A DNA stretch of 64,000 nucleotides from Manis javanica (lineage: Eukaryota; Chordata; Mammalia; Pholidota; Manidae), in NCBI RefSeq assembly GCF_040802235.1, contig NC_133160.1:100619160-100683159 (forward strand), given 5' to 3'. Below are positions 1 to 11,565 of this stretch, piece by piece (positions within the stretch are counted from its first letter, which is position 1; every line of letters starts with the position of its first letter). Below the pieces are notes generated by a model. It was given only the letters and a program-made list of their open reading frames with translations, searched no databases and was not told the DNA's origin. Position numbers and translations under genes: made by a program.

Positions 1-206
1 TTAAATTGTTCATTAAAATGTTGTACCTTGGAGTTTCTTTTTTATGACATAATTGGATGATTGAATTTTCAAGTTTCTAACTAGCCTGGGATATCTGAAA
101 CTTGGCCAAATTTTTCAGAAGCAAGATGTCTAAATTATATATCAAATATTATTCTTCAAATATACTACCAACATGAATAGACTTTATCATCTTTGAATTA
201 AGGTTC

Positions 207-232
207 TATATATATATATATATATATATATA
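207..232. repeat. (TA)n microsatellite
   Basis: An uninterrupted alternating TA run of 26 bases. It is likely to vary in length between individuals. Confidence 0.9.
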
Positions 233-336
233 AGATAGAAGATAATAGGTTGTTTGGCTTTTGTTTTTCTGAGGATTTTTACTCCCCTTTGGTCAGTATG
301 TTTTGATTTTTTGTTGTTGCTCAGTAATGCACTATA

Positions 337-930
337 TTTATTTATTTATTTGATCATTTGACCCACTTCACCAATATTTCCCATCCCTTCCCACTTCCCA
401 CTAGTCTGTCTGTCATTAGTATCTATGAGCTTGTTTCTTACATTTTTCTTTTTAGATTCCACATATGAGAAGCCATATGGTATTGTCTTTGTCTGATTTA
501 CTTCACTTAACATAGAGCCTTTGAGGTCCATCCATGTTGTCACAAATGGCAACATTTCATCCTTTTTATGATTGAATAATAATCTATCATATGTATTTCT
601 TTATCATATATAATTCCATTGTATGTATTTCTTTATTGTACATAATACCACAACTTCTTTACCCATTCATACCTTGATGGACTTTTAGGTTGCTTACATA
701 TTTTGGCTATTGTAAGTAATGCTGCAATGAACAATGACGGTGCATACATCTTTTCAAGTTAGTGTTTTTTTTTCTTTGGATAAATACCCAGAAGAGGTAT
801 TGCTGGATTATCTGGTTGTACTATTTTTAGTTTTCTGAGGAACAGTGGCTGCACAGATTTATATCATCCCCACCAACAGTGCAAGAGGGTTCCCGCCAAC
901 ACTTGTTATTTCTTGTCTTTTTTGATTGTT
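337..930 (-). mobile_element. Old L1 3' end (minus strand)
   Basis: Read on the minus strand, this is the C-terminal end of L1 ORF2 followed by the start of the 3' UTR. On the plus strand the familiar antisense landmarks appear in order: a stretch resembling ttccattgtatg, then ttgatggacttttaggttgc, then gataaatacccagaag. The TTTA-rich end near 337-352 looks like a decayed A-rich tail. The reading frame is broken, so this is a dead copy. Confidence 0.8.
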
Positions 931-1364
931 TTGTTTTCTTCCCTTTTTTAAAGAAAATAATTTAAAAATAGCTTTTGGTAAGAGAGATAGTATGACCAAA
1001 TACAGAGTTAGTATAGGTATTGTCAAGCTTCAATGTGCCTCAGAATCCATGATGGAGTTTATTTTAAATGCTAATTCCCAGGCATTGCTTCCAGATAATT
1101 ATATTGAGGATATCTGGAGTAAGGCCCTGAAATTTAAATTTATAACAAGTTCCCCAAATAATTCAGAGAACATGTAAAGAAATACTGATTTAGTAAAAAA
1201 ATATGAACTTAAGACCAAATTATCATAAATTTATATTGATTTGTCTAGTTTAGATTAAGTAAATTATAATTTTTAGGTGATATAGCTCAAATGCTCAATA
1301 TACATATTTATGTTAATTAGCGTATTTCCTTTTTTAGCTCTAATTTGTTTTTATATCATGGTGC

Positions 1365-1500
1365 AATGGAAACAGTACGAGAGTCTGGCAGAGCTTGGTT
1401 CAAATCTCAGTTCTGTTGCTTAATTAAATAATTTTTGAAAAATTACTTATCTCTCTGATCCTTTTTCTGTATTACACAATAGTGTCTAAATCTTTATTGA
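1365..1500 (+). repeat. MIR SINE fragment (plus)
   Basis: The layout 'gagtctggcagagcttggttcaaatctcag' followed by a T-rich 'ttacttatctctctgatcc' segment matches the tRNA-derived and core parts of MIR, which are diverged here. The flanks at 931-1364 and 1501-1644 show nothing I recognise. Confidence 0.6.
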
Positions 1501-1644
1501 AAATTTGACAAATTGGTAGGGGTACAGTAATTAACTCAATAAGTAATGCAAAAATCCAGAAAAACACTCAAGTGGGCTTTGATAATTCTGCTCTATGAAA
1601 TATTTCCCAGATTCCCTTATTGAATACTCCAACTTCAGCTTAGT

Positions 1645-2352
1645 AAGGTTTTTTGTTTTTGTTTTTGTTTTTTTGCTTTTATAAAAACTATTTTGTATAT
1701 TTTCAGATTATTGAGGTATAATTGACTCAATTACATTGTGTACATTCCGGTGACTTAATATGCCTGGGTATTGTGAAATGATCCCCCTATCTAGTTAACT
1801 AACACATCTATCACTTCACATATTTATCTTTTTTTCATGGGAGAACATTTAAGTTCTACTCTTTTAGTAAATTTCAATTGTACAATACAGGTTTTAATTA
1901 TAGTCACCATGTTTTAGATTAGTTTCTTAGACCTTAGTCATCTGATAGCTGAAAGTTTGTACCCTTTACCAACCTCTCCCTATTTCCACCACCTGACCAT
2001 ATGATCCAGCAATCCCATTTCTGGATATATATTGAAAGCAAATGCAAACAGGATATTGAAGAGATACCTGTACTCCCATGTTCACTGCAGCATCATTCAC
2101 AATAGCCAAGATATGGAAGCAACCTAAGTGTCCATCAGCAAAAGAATGGATAATGAAGATGTGATATATATAAACACACAAACAGTGAAATATTATTCAG
2201 CCATAAGAAAAAAGGAAATCCTGCTGTTTGTGACATGGTTGGAATTTGCAGGCATTATGCTAAGTGAAGTAAGCCAGACAGAGAAAAACAAATACTGCCT
2301 GGTGTCACTTATGTGTGGAATCTTTTAAGAAACATCCAGTTCATAGAAAGTC
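1645..2352 (-). mobile_element. 5'-truncated L1 with internal inversion (twin priming)
   Basis: The left part (about 1680-1985) is L1 3' UTR in minus orientation and ends at a T-rich run at 1650-1680, the complement of a poly(A) tail. The right part (about 1986-2352) is the last part of ORF2 in plus orientation, readable with small lesions: residues corresponding to a YDP-AIPF-like start, a TIAK-like segment and the WIMKMW-like box. The two parts are adjacent pieces of one L1 3' end, one of them flipped. This is the signature of twin-primed insertion. Confidence 0.7.
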
Positions 2353-4729
2353 TTTAATATGTTCTGTGTTTCAATTGGGAAGTTAATTTGTAGCATGATG
2401 GTGCCAGTCATTTACCTATTTTTTCTCAGGTCCGTTGCCTTCTGCTCTGTATCTCAGGGAGTCAATCCCTGCAAAGTATTTCCCAGATTTCCTAGACAAC
2501 TGGCTTCTGGGTATTTTCATACTCTGAGAAGCACTGAGGGAAGACTGAAAGATGAGAAGAGGAGAGAAAGGGAAGTGACTATTCCAGTAAGGTCACCTCT
2601 GGGTTCCAGCTGTTAAGGTTACTGGCCTAGGCTCTGGTTAAAACATCTCTTTCCAATGTCCTCCAGCCCCAGGATTAGTAGTAGTTTCCTACAGATGTGA
2701 ATGTCAAGGTTGTGTCACTTTCTCTTGTGAGCTCTTCCCATTTTAATGGAACATAGTGCTTTTAGTACAAACAGTTTTGGTTTTGGAACTCACTAAGATT
2801 TTTCATAATATTTTTAATAGTAATTGAGGTTTTGACTTATTATATCATGTCCTAAGAAGGGATTTTCAGATACAGATTACTCTCTTGTGGCAGAGAAAGT
2901 CTATGCAAAGTAAGAATTCAGAGAAAAGAACATTGGTATATAAGCACATCACCCTCTCAAATCAAACTTTGTTTTTCCATCACATGACGTGGTACATTTT
3001 TTGCTTTAATACAGAGATCAAAAACTAGTTACAGAACTTTCTAACTTGATATTTGTAAGCTTTTAATAATGTGCTGGGAGAGGGGGGCAGTGAAAAGAAG
3101 ACATAAAATTAAGTAGATACCTCATGTAAACTTAGATTATGCAGGCTGTTTTTTTTTTCCCCCAAATTGTACTATCTGCACATTCTTGATGAAAATTTTA
3201 AGATCACTTTCTGGCTGTTGGACTTAGCCTATAGACTATGCATTGAACACAGCCAAGGCTGTTATCCACTTGGTTGCCTTACATTGTGGCATACAACTGC
3301 TCACAATTTCATCCTCACTCTAACCCAGTTTTAACTGAAATTGCTACTATATAGGCTTGAGATGAAATTTATAATATTTTAGAACATTTAAAAAAATAAT
3401 CCAACACACTCCGGAAGTATAGTACTTCCCTTGGAATTGTCTTGCAAAAAACAATATAGATTCCATACCAAGAGTTGATAAATTTTCATAATTTTTAACT
3501 AGCATTAAGAGAATATCAAAAATACATTAGGCATTTATACTACTCTAAGAGCTTAAAACCTAAAAACTTACTTACATAACCTCATGAAGTAGGTATTTAT
3601 GTTCTCATTTTTAAATGAAGAAATAGGAATTTAACTTGTCTGTTACACTCTTTGTAAAAGGAGTAATAATTCAAAATCAGATCCATGATGTGGTTCCAAA
3701 GCCCATGTTTTTTTGTTTGTTTTTGTTTTTGTTTTACTCTATGGTTTCTGGTATAGTAAATGCTCTTAAGAAAATACTTTCTCATTAACCAAATCAACAT
3801 CACCCACTACTCTCCTGCTGTCACCAGGGTATTCACTGAAGGCTAATACTAATAAAGATTAAGTATTCCCTGAGCTTAGGTCTACTACTTGCCTTTCTAC
3901 CCAAATTGTTATTTTACTTTCCATTTCCCTGTAACTGTAAGATTTAGCCTCTTTACATATGTTTATTGATTATTTGTATTTGTTCTTCAATGAATTATTT
4001 TACATATCCTTTGCCCATTATTCAATTTAGTTTCATCTTTTTCTTATCAATTTCTAGGAGCTCATAGTATCTTACAGAAAAAACTTTTACCTGTCATTTA
4101 AATTACAAGTGTATTTCCTCAACAGTTCCTGTATCTCCACCAGACAAAAGTTCTTAATTATTATTAGTCAAAGATGTTTGTTTTCCTATCTTGAATTTAA
4201 AATTCTTTTTTTTAATAATGAATTCTACACATAATTTCATAAATTTTTAAGGTCTTTTTATTTTTTACATTTCTTTTGCATTTTACATCATTTTTAGTTG
4301 ATCTGGCATTTACTTTTGTATAATGTAGGAGACACAAATTTTACTTTTTTCCAGACGGATAGACAATTATTCCACGATTATTTATTAAGTAAAAGTTGAT
4401 GCCCCTACAGAGTAAAATACACACACACACACCTTTGAATAACATTGTTCTTAATAGAAAGTAACCAGTCTATCTGATATTATATAGCTAAGTTTAACTC
4501 TAAAACACAAGGCTGAAGTTTTGGTGGGTAGAGACAGTTGATACTCATCGCAGACCTGGTTTCTTGGCCAGGAGAAGCTAGTATTCAAGTGACTCTGTTG
4601 AGTAGCAAAGTGAAACTTCGATTTCGTCTTTATCAGTTTTATCCACTGACTTAGAATACAAGGGCCTCCTAGAGAAAAAGAGATTTTAATTCTTGGCCTC
4701 CCAAGAGTTCAAGCACTTCAACAAAACAT
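2353..4729. other. Intergenic, mostly unrecognised
   Basis: No open frame here is longer than 85 codons and none resembles a known protein. The only element I can name is a MIR fragment at 3530-3705. A short CA run lies at 4420-4432. Confidence 0.6.
3530..3705 (-). repeat. MIR SINE fragment (minus)
   Basis: Segments resembling 'acctcatgaagtaggtattt', 'tttttaaatgaagaaa' and a decayed 'gtggttccaaagccca' follow the reverse-complement order of the MIR consensus. It is strongly diverged. Confidence 0.55.
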
Positions 4730-5039
4730 GTTTGAAACAAGACGCCATTACACACCTATTAGAGTGTTGAAAATCTAACACAAAATGCTGCAAGGACATG
4801 GAACAACAGAAACTCTCATTCATTGCTGGTGGAAATTCAAAATGGTACAGCCTCTTTAGAAGACAGTTTGGCAGGTTCTTACAAAACTAAATGTATTATG
4901 TGTTCGAGCAGTCATGTTCCTTGGTATTTATCCAAATGAATTGAAATTTTTTTACCTTCATAAACACTTGCACCTGGATGTTTATAGCAGCTGTTGTACA
5001 GGAATGCAGGGAACAAGGCTGAGCCACCCAGTTTTCATA

Positions 5040-5155
5040 GAAACTGCGTGAGGCTAACATTCCTGGACCCTGCCCTAAGTTAGATAACTAGAAGCCAGAA
5101 ACTACGTGAGACTAACATTCCTGGACCCTACCCTAAGTTAGATAACTAGAAGTAA
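5040..5155 (+). repeat. 58-bp direct repeat in LTR U3
   Basis: Two adjacent copies, 5040-5097 and 5098-5155, differ at a few positions. The three substitutions I can see inside the shared core are all G in copy 1 and A in copy 2. Such repeats in gammaretroviral U3 usually act as enhancers. Confidence 0.85.
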
Positions 5156-5350
5156 ATGACCCCCCTGGGGTCAAAACTCGTGATAAGTCACATAGGAATG
5201 CTTGTGCAAAGGTCAGGCACCTGGTGTATCCCTGTTCCAATTTTATTGGCCAAAGTATAGAATATGTTTCAAATTCATTGGTTGGGGTAATGTGCAGGCT
5301 CCGGTGCAATGACTATAGAAATCCCATATAACCATACCTAAAGTTGCTTG

Positions 5351-5403
5351 GGGGTCGACAGCTCGGACTCGGCCTGCGTGTCAGGGGAGGTGCTGTCGAC
5401 CCC
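5351..5403 (+). other. Perfect 12-bp inverted repeat (hairpin) next to the LTR poly(A) signal
   Basis: The left arm ggggtcgacagc (5351-5362) and right arm gctgtcgacccc (5392-5403) are exact reverse complements with a 29-nt loop. The AATAAA lies about 12 nt after the right arm. In the transcript this would be a GC-rich stem close to the 3' processing site. Confidence 0.85.
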
Positions 5404-6179
5404 AGCTTGCTGGCTGAATAAAGACTTTGCTTGGATTTTCATCTCCGTGTCCGTGTGTCTTGTTCTCTGGGAAACCCCGGAGTCCTGGACCCTAACACTG
5501 TATTCATAATTGCCAAGACAAGAGAGGAACAAAGATGTCTTTCAGTAGATGAATGGATAAATATACTATGGTATACCCATACAGTGGAATATAGTCAGAG
5601 CTAAAAAGAAAAATAGAGGAAACTTAAATACATATTAATAAGTGAAAGAAGCCAATATGAAAAGGCTTCATACTATGTGATTGTAGCTATTGTGAAGAGA
5701 CAAAAACAACAGAAACGGTAAAAAGATCAGTGATTGCCAGAGGGTAGGGAAGAGGAGGGGATAAATAGGTAAGGCATAGAAAATGCTTAGAGCAGTGAAA
5801 CTATAATGCATGACACTATAGTGGTGGATACATGTGAAAACTCATAGAATGTACAACACCAAGAGCAAACCCTGATGTAAACTATAGACTTTGGCTGATA
5901 ATGAAGTGTCAATGCAGATTTATCAATTGTAACAAATATAGCACACTGGTGGGGGATGTTAATAGTGGGGGAGGCTTGTGAATATGTGGGAACAGGTGAT
6001 ATATATAGGAACTCTGTATTTTCTCCTCAATTTTGCTGTGAACCTAAAACTGCTCTAAAAAATCAAGTCTGCTGAAATAAAAATATATATATATACCCAC
6101 ATACTTGATTACTGGGGAAGTGAAATCAAAGGGAAGAAAAGATTTGAAGCTTTTACTTTGTTTTTGGAAATAGGAACGC

Positions 6180-6318
6180 ATACACCAAATTTACATTGCA
6201 TAGTAAGAAAAAATTTGCCCTTGTGAAAAACCCAATTACATGATAACTCTCTGTACTACTTTTGTAAACCTTCTGAAAGTCTAAAATTCTTTCAAAATAA
6301 AAAGTTTAAAAAATCTAT
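6180..6318 (+). mobile_element. Second L1 3' terminus (plus)
   Basis: The stretch 'aactctctgtactacttttg' and then 'tctaaaattctttcaaaataaaaagttt' is a typical end of old L1M elements. It lies just after the L1M fragment ending near 6095. Confidence 0.6.
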
Positions 6319-6339
6319 ATGTTAGACAATGTGCATAAT

Positions 6340-6500
6340 ATAACCCCATTGTATAAACAGTATACCCATTTCACAAAGACAGAAATGGAGGCCCAGGGTG
6401 GGTAAGTAACATGTCCGAGGCCTGTTAAAATATGTCTGGGTCAGAATTTCAGGTATTATGTCTGTTGCCAAGCTCCTGTTTTCTCCCTTAGACCACAGCA
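6340..6500 (-). repeat. MIR SINE fragment (minus)
   Basis: Reverse-complement MIR order is visible: 'cccatttcacaaagacagaaatgg', 'gtaagtaacatgtccgaggc', then 'gtcagaatttcaggt'. Moderately diverged. Confidence 0.6.
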
Positions 6501-8504
6501 TGGCCTCAGAGCAGCATTTTGGACACAGCACTGGTATGGAAGCCAAGAAAAACAACACTAGAATTTCGTTTTTTACATTTCTCTTTTTTCCATTCAGATA
6601 GCTAATCAGTTGAAATGAAAAGGTTCTTGAAGTATTCCTAGAATTTTGTCCTCCATTGAGCAGATACATTAAAATATGGTCAGTGTACCTTGAACCCAGA
6701 AAATAAAATACCATGGCCATTTGAAATGAGTGAATAATTAAGATATTCTCTAAAGATAAAACAGATATATGTTTCTTTTCAAATACATTGAGTCCAAAGA
6801 TTTTATGTTAGCATGAAAATCTTCCTTTTATTTATCTACAAAGCAAAAGCAGCCTACTTTCATTTTCGGCACTTTTTATCTACTTTTGCAGAATTGGTGT
6901 ACATTAATTATAGCATCTTCATTAAAATGTACCTGATTTAAAGTATATCTTTCTTGGCAAGTATCAACTGTGAACACTCCTCCTCTAGTATCTCAAATAG
7001 TACTTTTAACCTATTCCAGTAATTTTTTCTTTTATTATCCCTAAATACATTCCTCAAATCCGTAAAACTTTAATTTGTTCATTCAAATACTCTTCAGTGA
7101 CCATCTACTGAGTACAAAACATGGTGCTTTTCATGTTTCTTAAAATAACCATCAAGCTACTCTTTGTATTAGACAGTTTGAATGATGTTAAGACCTCTCT
7201 TAATTTTTGGATGGTTGGTAATAAAGTGGATACAAGATAGAGCAAAAGAGGGTCTCCCAAGATTCATGAACATTGAAATGACTGACAGTGAATATTTCAA
7301 GAAATCTTTATTTCAGTAGCAACTTCATAACAGAAGACTTGTTTGTCTTTGAAGGCACAGTGGGTTCCCTGGTGAACACCAGTGACTGGAGGGAGTATGC
7401 ACTCTTGCACGGAGGAAGATCCCTGGGGACAGTCTGGAGCCTGTTTCAATATTTGATTTACAAGCCAACACTGGGTAAAGTGCCTTACACAGTGTGGATA
7501 TTCAGAATCTTAGAGATGAAAGGGACCTTTGCAATCAAAGTAACTGATTATGATTGATATTCCTCCCTTCTGAAAACATACAGAGACCATATATTAACAA
7601 AGTGAATTTCCACTCATTCATTGCCATCAGAGTGAAATCTGCTTTTAAGGGCAAAAAGCAGTCATTTTTCAGAGTACTTCTGTAATTTAAGAAATGATGT
7701 CTCATCATGTCATTGTCCACCAACTGGAAACTATTTTGCACAAGTCTGAAATCACTTTCTACAGCTTCAGATGTGTGCGTTCAAATAAGTTATATCAGAA
7801 AAAGAATTTGACTTTTAAATCAGTATTATGAATTTCCATCTCCCTGAAATCACAGCTGTTAAAATCTCTATTTTATTGCACTAATCAGTGATACTTGAAT
7901 TTAATGCTCTTAACCAAAAAAGAAAAAGGAAGAGAGACTTACCTTGTACCAAATAGAGCTAACTTACAGTTCTAACTCAACCATAAAACAAGGCCAGATA
8001 ATGAGGTTTAGAGCTGTGTTGGCTTATGTGACTCATGTGCATTTTCAGGTAAATGGAAAACCAAGAGCATCTCTAAAGAGATGCAAGAGGAAAAGGGCAG
8101 AGCTTCACTTTAAAAGCCCTGACCCAAAAGATATATGTGAAATGTCACCAAATTCATCTGATACAGCATTTTAGTTCTTATTTTAGTAACACAAAGGCAG
8201 CGAACTTCACTCATGGTTTCTAATGTCATGCTGGGGTGAATGTGTACTAATTAGAGATAAAAATTTGCCAGTCAGAATTAGCTCTGACTGGATCCGAGGA
8301 AGAATTTCCTAAGGAGACGCCACTGCCCCACCCACAATCTCAGTGGCATTGGGTTGCGCTCTAAAAGGTACTTGTTTGAAAGGTTTTAAGTAAAAGGTGC
8401 CTGAGGTAAATACAAGTGATTATGCTTTAGGCTGCTAATTTAAACTTTTTGTTCATTTAAATTTGTTCTGGGCTTCAGCCTTTAATTAAAAGATGATTTG
8501 ATTT
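6501..8504. other. Intergenic, unrecognised
   Basis: Only short open frames without recognisable domains. No named repeat, RNA gene or regulatory motif stands out to me. Confidence 0.5.
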
Positions 8505-8765
8505 TTTTAATTAATAGCATCTCCCCTGCACTAGACACTGTTCTGAGAGTTTTAATACCAACACGTTTACTCCTCACAAAAACCCAACTCAGTAAATACA
8601 GCAATCATGATCTCCAATTTACAAATGAGGAAACTGAGTCACTGAAAATTTAAGTGATCTGCCAAGGCCGCATGGCTAAGAAATAGCAGGCAGAGTAGAA
8701 TTTAAACCCAAGAAATACTGCTCCAGGGCCCGGGACCCGCGCACTTGCTTGTTATGGTATGCTGG
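8505..8765 (-). repeat. MIR SINE (minus), fairly complete
   Basis: In order: 'ctagacactgttctgagag', 'tttactcctcacaaaaaccc', 'tttacaaatgaggaaactga', 'ctgccaaggccgcatggcta' and 'gcaggcagagtagaattt'. This is the MIR consensus on the minus strand, nearly full length. Confidence 0.85.
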
Positions 8766-8814
8766 CTCTCATGCACACTTTGGGAATCACAGATGCAACA
8801 CAGAATTTCTAAAA

Positions 8815-9000
8815 CATCACTTAGTGTGTGCTCACTGGGTGTCAGGTGCTAAGCTGAGCTCTTCAGGTAACTGACGCCATTTAATTCCTGTCAACCCTAT
8901 GAGACAAGTACTGACGAGGAGACAGGCTCAGGAGGCAGCCTTCCTTCCCTGGTGGTGAGTGACACAGGTGGGGCCTATGCGGGAGTGGGCTGTGCCCCGA
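8815..9000 (-). repeat. MIR SINE fragment (minus)
   Basis: The order 'ctgggtgtcaggtgctaagc', 'ccatttaattcctgtcaacc', 'ctatgagacaagtactgacg', 'gaggagacaggctcagg' matches MIR on the minus strand. It is the second of a tight cluster of three. Confidence 0.75.
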
Positions 9001-9189
9001 GCCCACAGCGTTAACAACTCCACTGAAGAGTTTTGCTACTAATCTAAGAAAGCGGCCAACGAATCCCTTTACGAAATATGAAGGGATAGGACAAATGCCC
9101 AAACTTTAGACCAATTGTGCTTTTACGATTCTTTCTCTATAAATCTCGATGATGAGGTAATTCCAGAGGAGGAAGGACCTTGACACAGT

Positions 9190-9320
9190 CTAAGCACCAG
9201 CCTCACCCTTGTGTTAATGAGGACCTGAGACCCCAAGAGGTTCAAGAACTGTCTCAAAGTCACAGAGATGCAAAAAGAGAACCTAAGGCTCAAGTTATCC
9301 CAGAATTCAACGGCACTTTT
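9190..9320 (-). repeat. MIR-like fragment (minus)
   Basis: 'aatgaggacctgagacccca', 'agaggttcaagaactgtctc' and 'aaagtcacagagatgc' follow the minus-strand MIR order. It is more diverged than its two left neighbours. Confidence 0.5.
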
Positions 9321-9344
9321 TGGGCATCGAGCAACCCAAGTCAT

Positions 9345-10927
9345 AGAGCAATTTGTATTAAAAGTGAATACAACTGTATCTATTTCTAAGATACTTTTGT
9401 TATCTGTATGGAGCTCAGTTAGTTGCCCCCTTTTGCTGAAATGATCTTCTTTGGCTGTATTATGATAACCTAAAGGTCACTCTATTCATGATTGCTGAAA
9501 CATTTTAAATGACTGGACAAAAATATTTATGTTTCCACTATTTCTTGCTTTTTAATGTATCCTACTGGATTTTTAAAAAAATTCATTTGTAGTCCTATTC
9601 ATCTTTAAAGATAGTTTTATTGAAGAAAAAAAAACACATGCTCCTTACACAAAAGCCTATAAATCCTCCATGCTTTTAGTTATGACTTTTAGTTCAACAA
9701 AAGGAGGAAAAGAGCTTTTAACTTGAGACAATTACCCTCTGTCCATTCATTGTGTAACCCAAGTTCATTTGTGTGCCAATTCCACACAAACCTCTCAAGT
9801 GTCCACTTCCTCCACGCAGCTTTCGTGATTCTGAGGTTGGTGCCTCTCGTTTCCAATCTTTTCTGGGCGGTCTGCCTTGTTCTTCCCACCTTGACCCAGC
9901 GTTCTTGCCCAGGTGAGAAGAGTGCATGAGGGAAGCCACCTGCTCCTATTCTCAGCATAGAGATTTCTCTAATCCTTCAGCACTAAACAAGATGGGAAAC
10001 AATAACACAGACAAATATATGGCAGCTGTAACAAGGGGAGACCAAGTTCTCCCAGAGCAACTACCTGATCATTTATTTGATTTTCTCTTTTAAGATTTAA
10101 AGAATATAGACCAGTGCTACCATTATGACTGGAACAACGGAGTGAGCGGAGGTGATCTTTCTGCATTTGAATTCCACTTGTCAAAGTGACAGAGAGACAA
10201 TTTATTTATGGTTCAGATTCCAGAGGGAGGGATGAGGTTGGGAGAAAGGGCAGGTGGATAAGCAGAAATTTCTTAGGGTAAGGGACTCAGTTCTCAAGGC
10301 CTCCAGAAGTTTTGTGGATGGATGGCAGTAGATGGGAAAAACAAAATCAAGGAGTGGTTGCTGAAGAAGAAGGAGGCGGGATGGAATGGAGAGCCCCTAC
10401 CTCTGCTGACGTTAGTGACAATCTGCCTCAGCCTCTGGGGCGTACCTGGGACACGTGCTGCACCTCCCTCGGCCCCTCCCCCCAGTGTCTCCCATCACCA
10501 GGCTGGTCTCATGAGTGGACACTTCTCCCCCATGCCGGGGAAGGATTGCTGAAGAGCATGAGAAGTTCTGTTACCTTTGTTATCTTGTAAGTGAACTTGG
10601 ATTTGGATGACTCTGTCTTCAGTATTTCTGTGATGCCTAAAGTGGGATGGGCGGGGCCATCAATCAGATGACATTTGTCAGAGTCACAAATTATCAGCCT
10701 AGTGCTGCACAAGGGGGGCCTCATGTTCCCTCTGCAGAGGTGTCCCTGATTAGCAAATGTGAACTGAAGTAACCTCGCAAGATAAAGTTCTCAAATGTAA
10801 CATATATTTTATCCTTTTTTTTATCTTCTTTTTATAACTTCAGGGAATCGTTTTTCTCCTTTCACAAGTTCTTGCCTATTACTAAGGAATAGAGACTTTT
10901 GAAATGTCATCGTCAGCATTTTCAGGC
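9345..10927. other. Intergenic, unrecognised
   Basis: Several overlapping frames of 60-92 codons occur on both strands, without protein-like composition or domains. I see no named repeat here. The right edge is the start of the 638-bp tandem duplication. Confidence 0.5.
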
Positions 10928-11565
10928 TATGATTTTCCTGTCTGATTAACAAAGGCCTCTTGTACTTTCTCTCCCTGTTTTCAGAAAGGTGAACACACTT
11001 GATTTATTCTTGATGTTCACATGTAGCTTCCAACCTCAACCTCCCACGGCTGACTTTCTGAACTTGACCTTGGGATGGTCTAGAAATTGAATTTGTCTAT
11101 TTACATACGCTGGTGATAGGCACCCTTTTGTTGTGTTGGTCCTATTGAGAGCACCCCTAATTTTTATTTTCCAAGCACCTCTTCATGTTTTAGAATTGGT
11201 GTGTGGTATTCACCAAATGGCCTTACTTTAGTTTGGAGCTAAAGCACTGGTAAAGAATAGCCAACAACTGGGAAATTTTTATCAAAACTAATGTCTGGAA
11301 TATTTCAGCATAGTAACAGCCTGCCTCCTTGGGAGATTATTGAGTCAAAGTCAATGAGATGAAAGCTTTATATATATTGCTCATTTAATCCTCATGCCAT
11401 GAGGCAGGTAGCCCATTTTATAGACAAAAACTGAGCCCACAGACTGTCTTTTGTTCACACTGGTCACACAGGTCACAGGTGAGGGAACAAGATACACACA
11501 TAAAACTGAGTCCAAAGGCTGTTGCTGCAGAACACGATTCTGCCTCAAGCAGAGTGTAGTTATCG
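10928..11565. repeat. 638-bp tandem duplication, copy 1
   Basis: The block from 'tatgattttcctgtctgatt' to 'agtgtagttatcg' recurs immediately afterwards with an offset of 638. I read both copies through and found no difference. Its right part contains a minus-strand MIR remnant (about 11370-11560). Confidence 0.9.

Larger units (their letters stand above)
4995..5497 (+). mobile_element. Solo LTR of an ERV1 (gammaretrovirus-like) element
   Basis: A block of about 503 bp starts TGTACAGG and ends CCTAACA. The 4-bp sequence CTGT flanks it on both sides (4991-4994 and 5498-5501) and it interrupts an L1M fragment. A 4-bp duplication and TG...CA ends fit class I endogenous retroviruses. Inside are a 58-bp direct repeat in the U3 part (5040-5097 and 5098-5155), a CATATAA box near 5325 and AATAAA near 5416. 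There is no internal retroviral gene, so this is the product of LTR-LTR recombination. The subfamily is not identified. Confidence 0.8.
4730..6095 (+). mobile_element. L1M 3' end (plus), split by a solo LTR
   Basis: The DNA reads as decayed ORF2 C-terminus ('ggacatggaacaacagaaac', 'cattgctggtgg', 'tccaaatgaattgaa'). It is interrupted at 4995-5497 and resumes with 'attcataattgccaagac', 'tgaatggataaa' and the 3' UTR. It ends near 'ctgctctaaaaaatcaagtc'. Many stop codons and indels mark it as an ancient copy. Confidence 0.8.

Noticed and set aside
9689-9958. Three overlapping frames on two strands near 9.7-9.95 kb
   Set aside because: No domain, no codon bias that I can see and no conserved motif; overlapping frames on both strands suggest chance.
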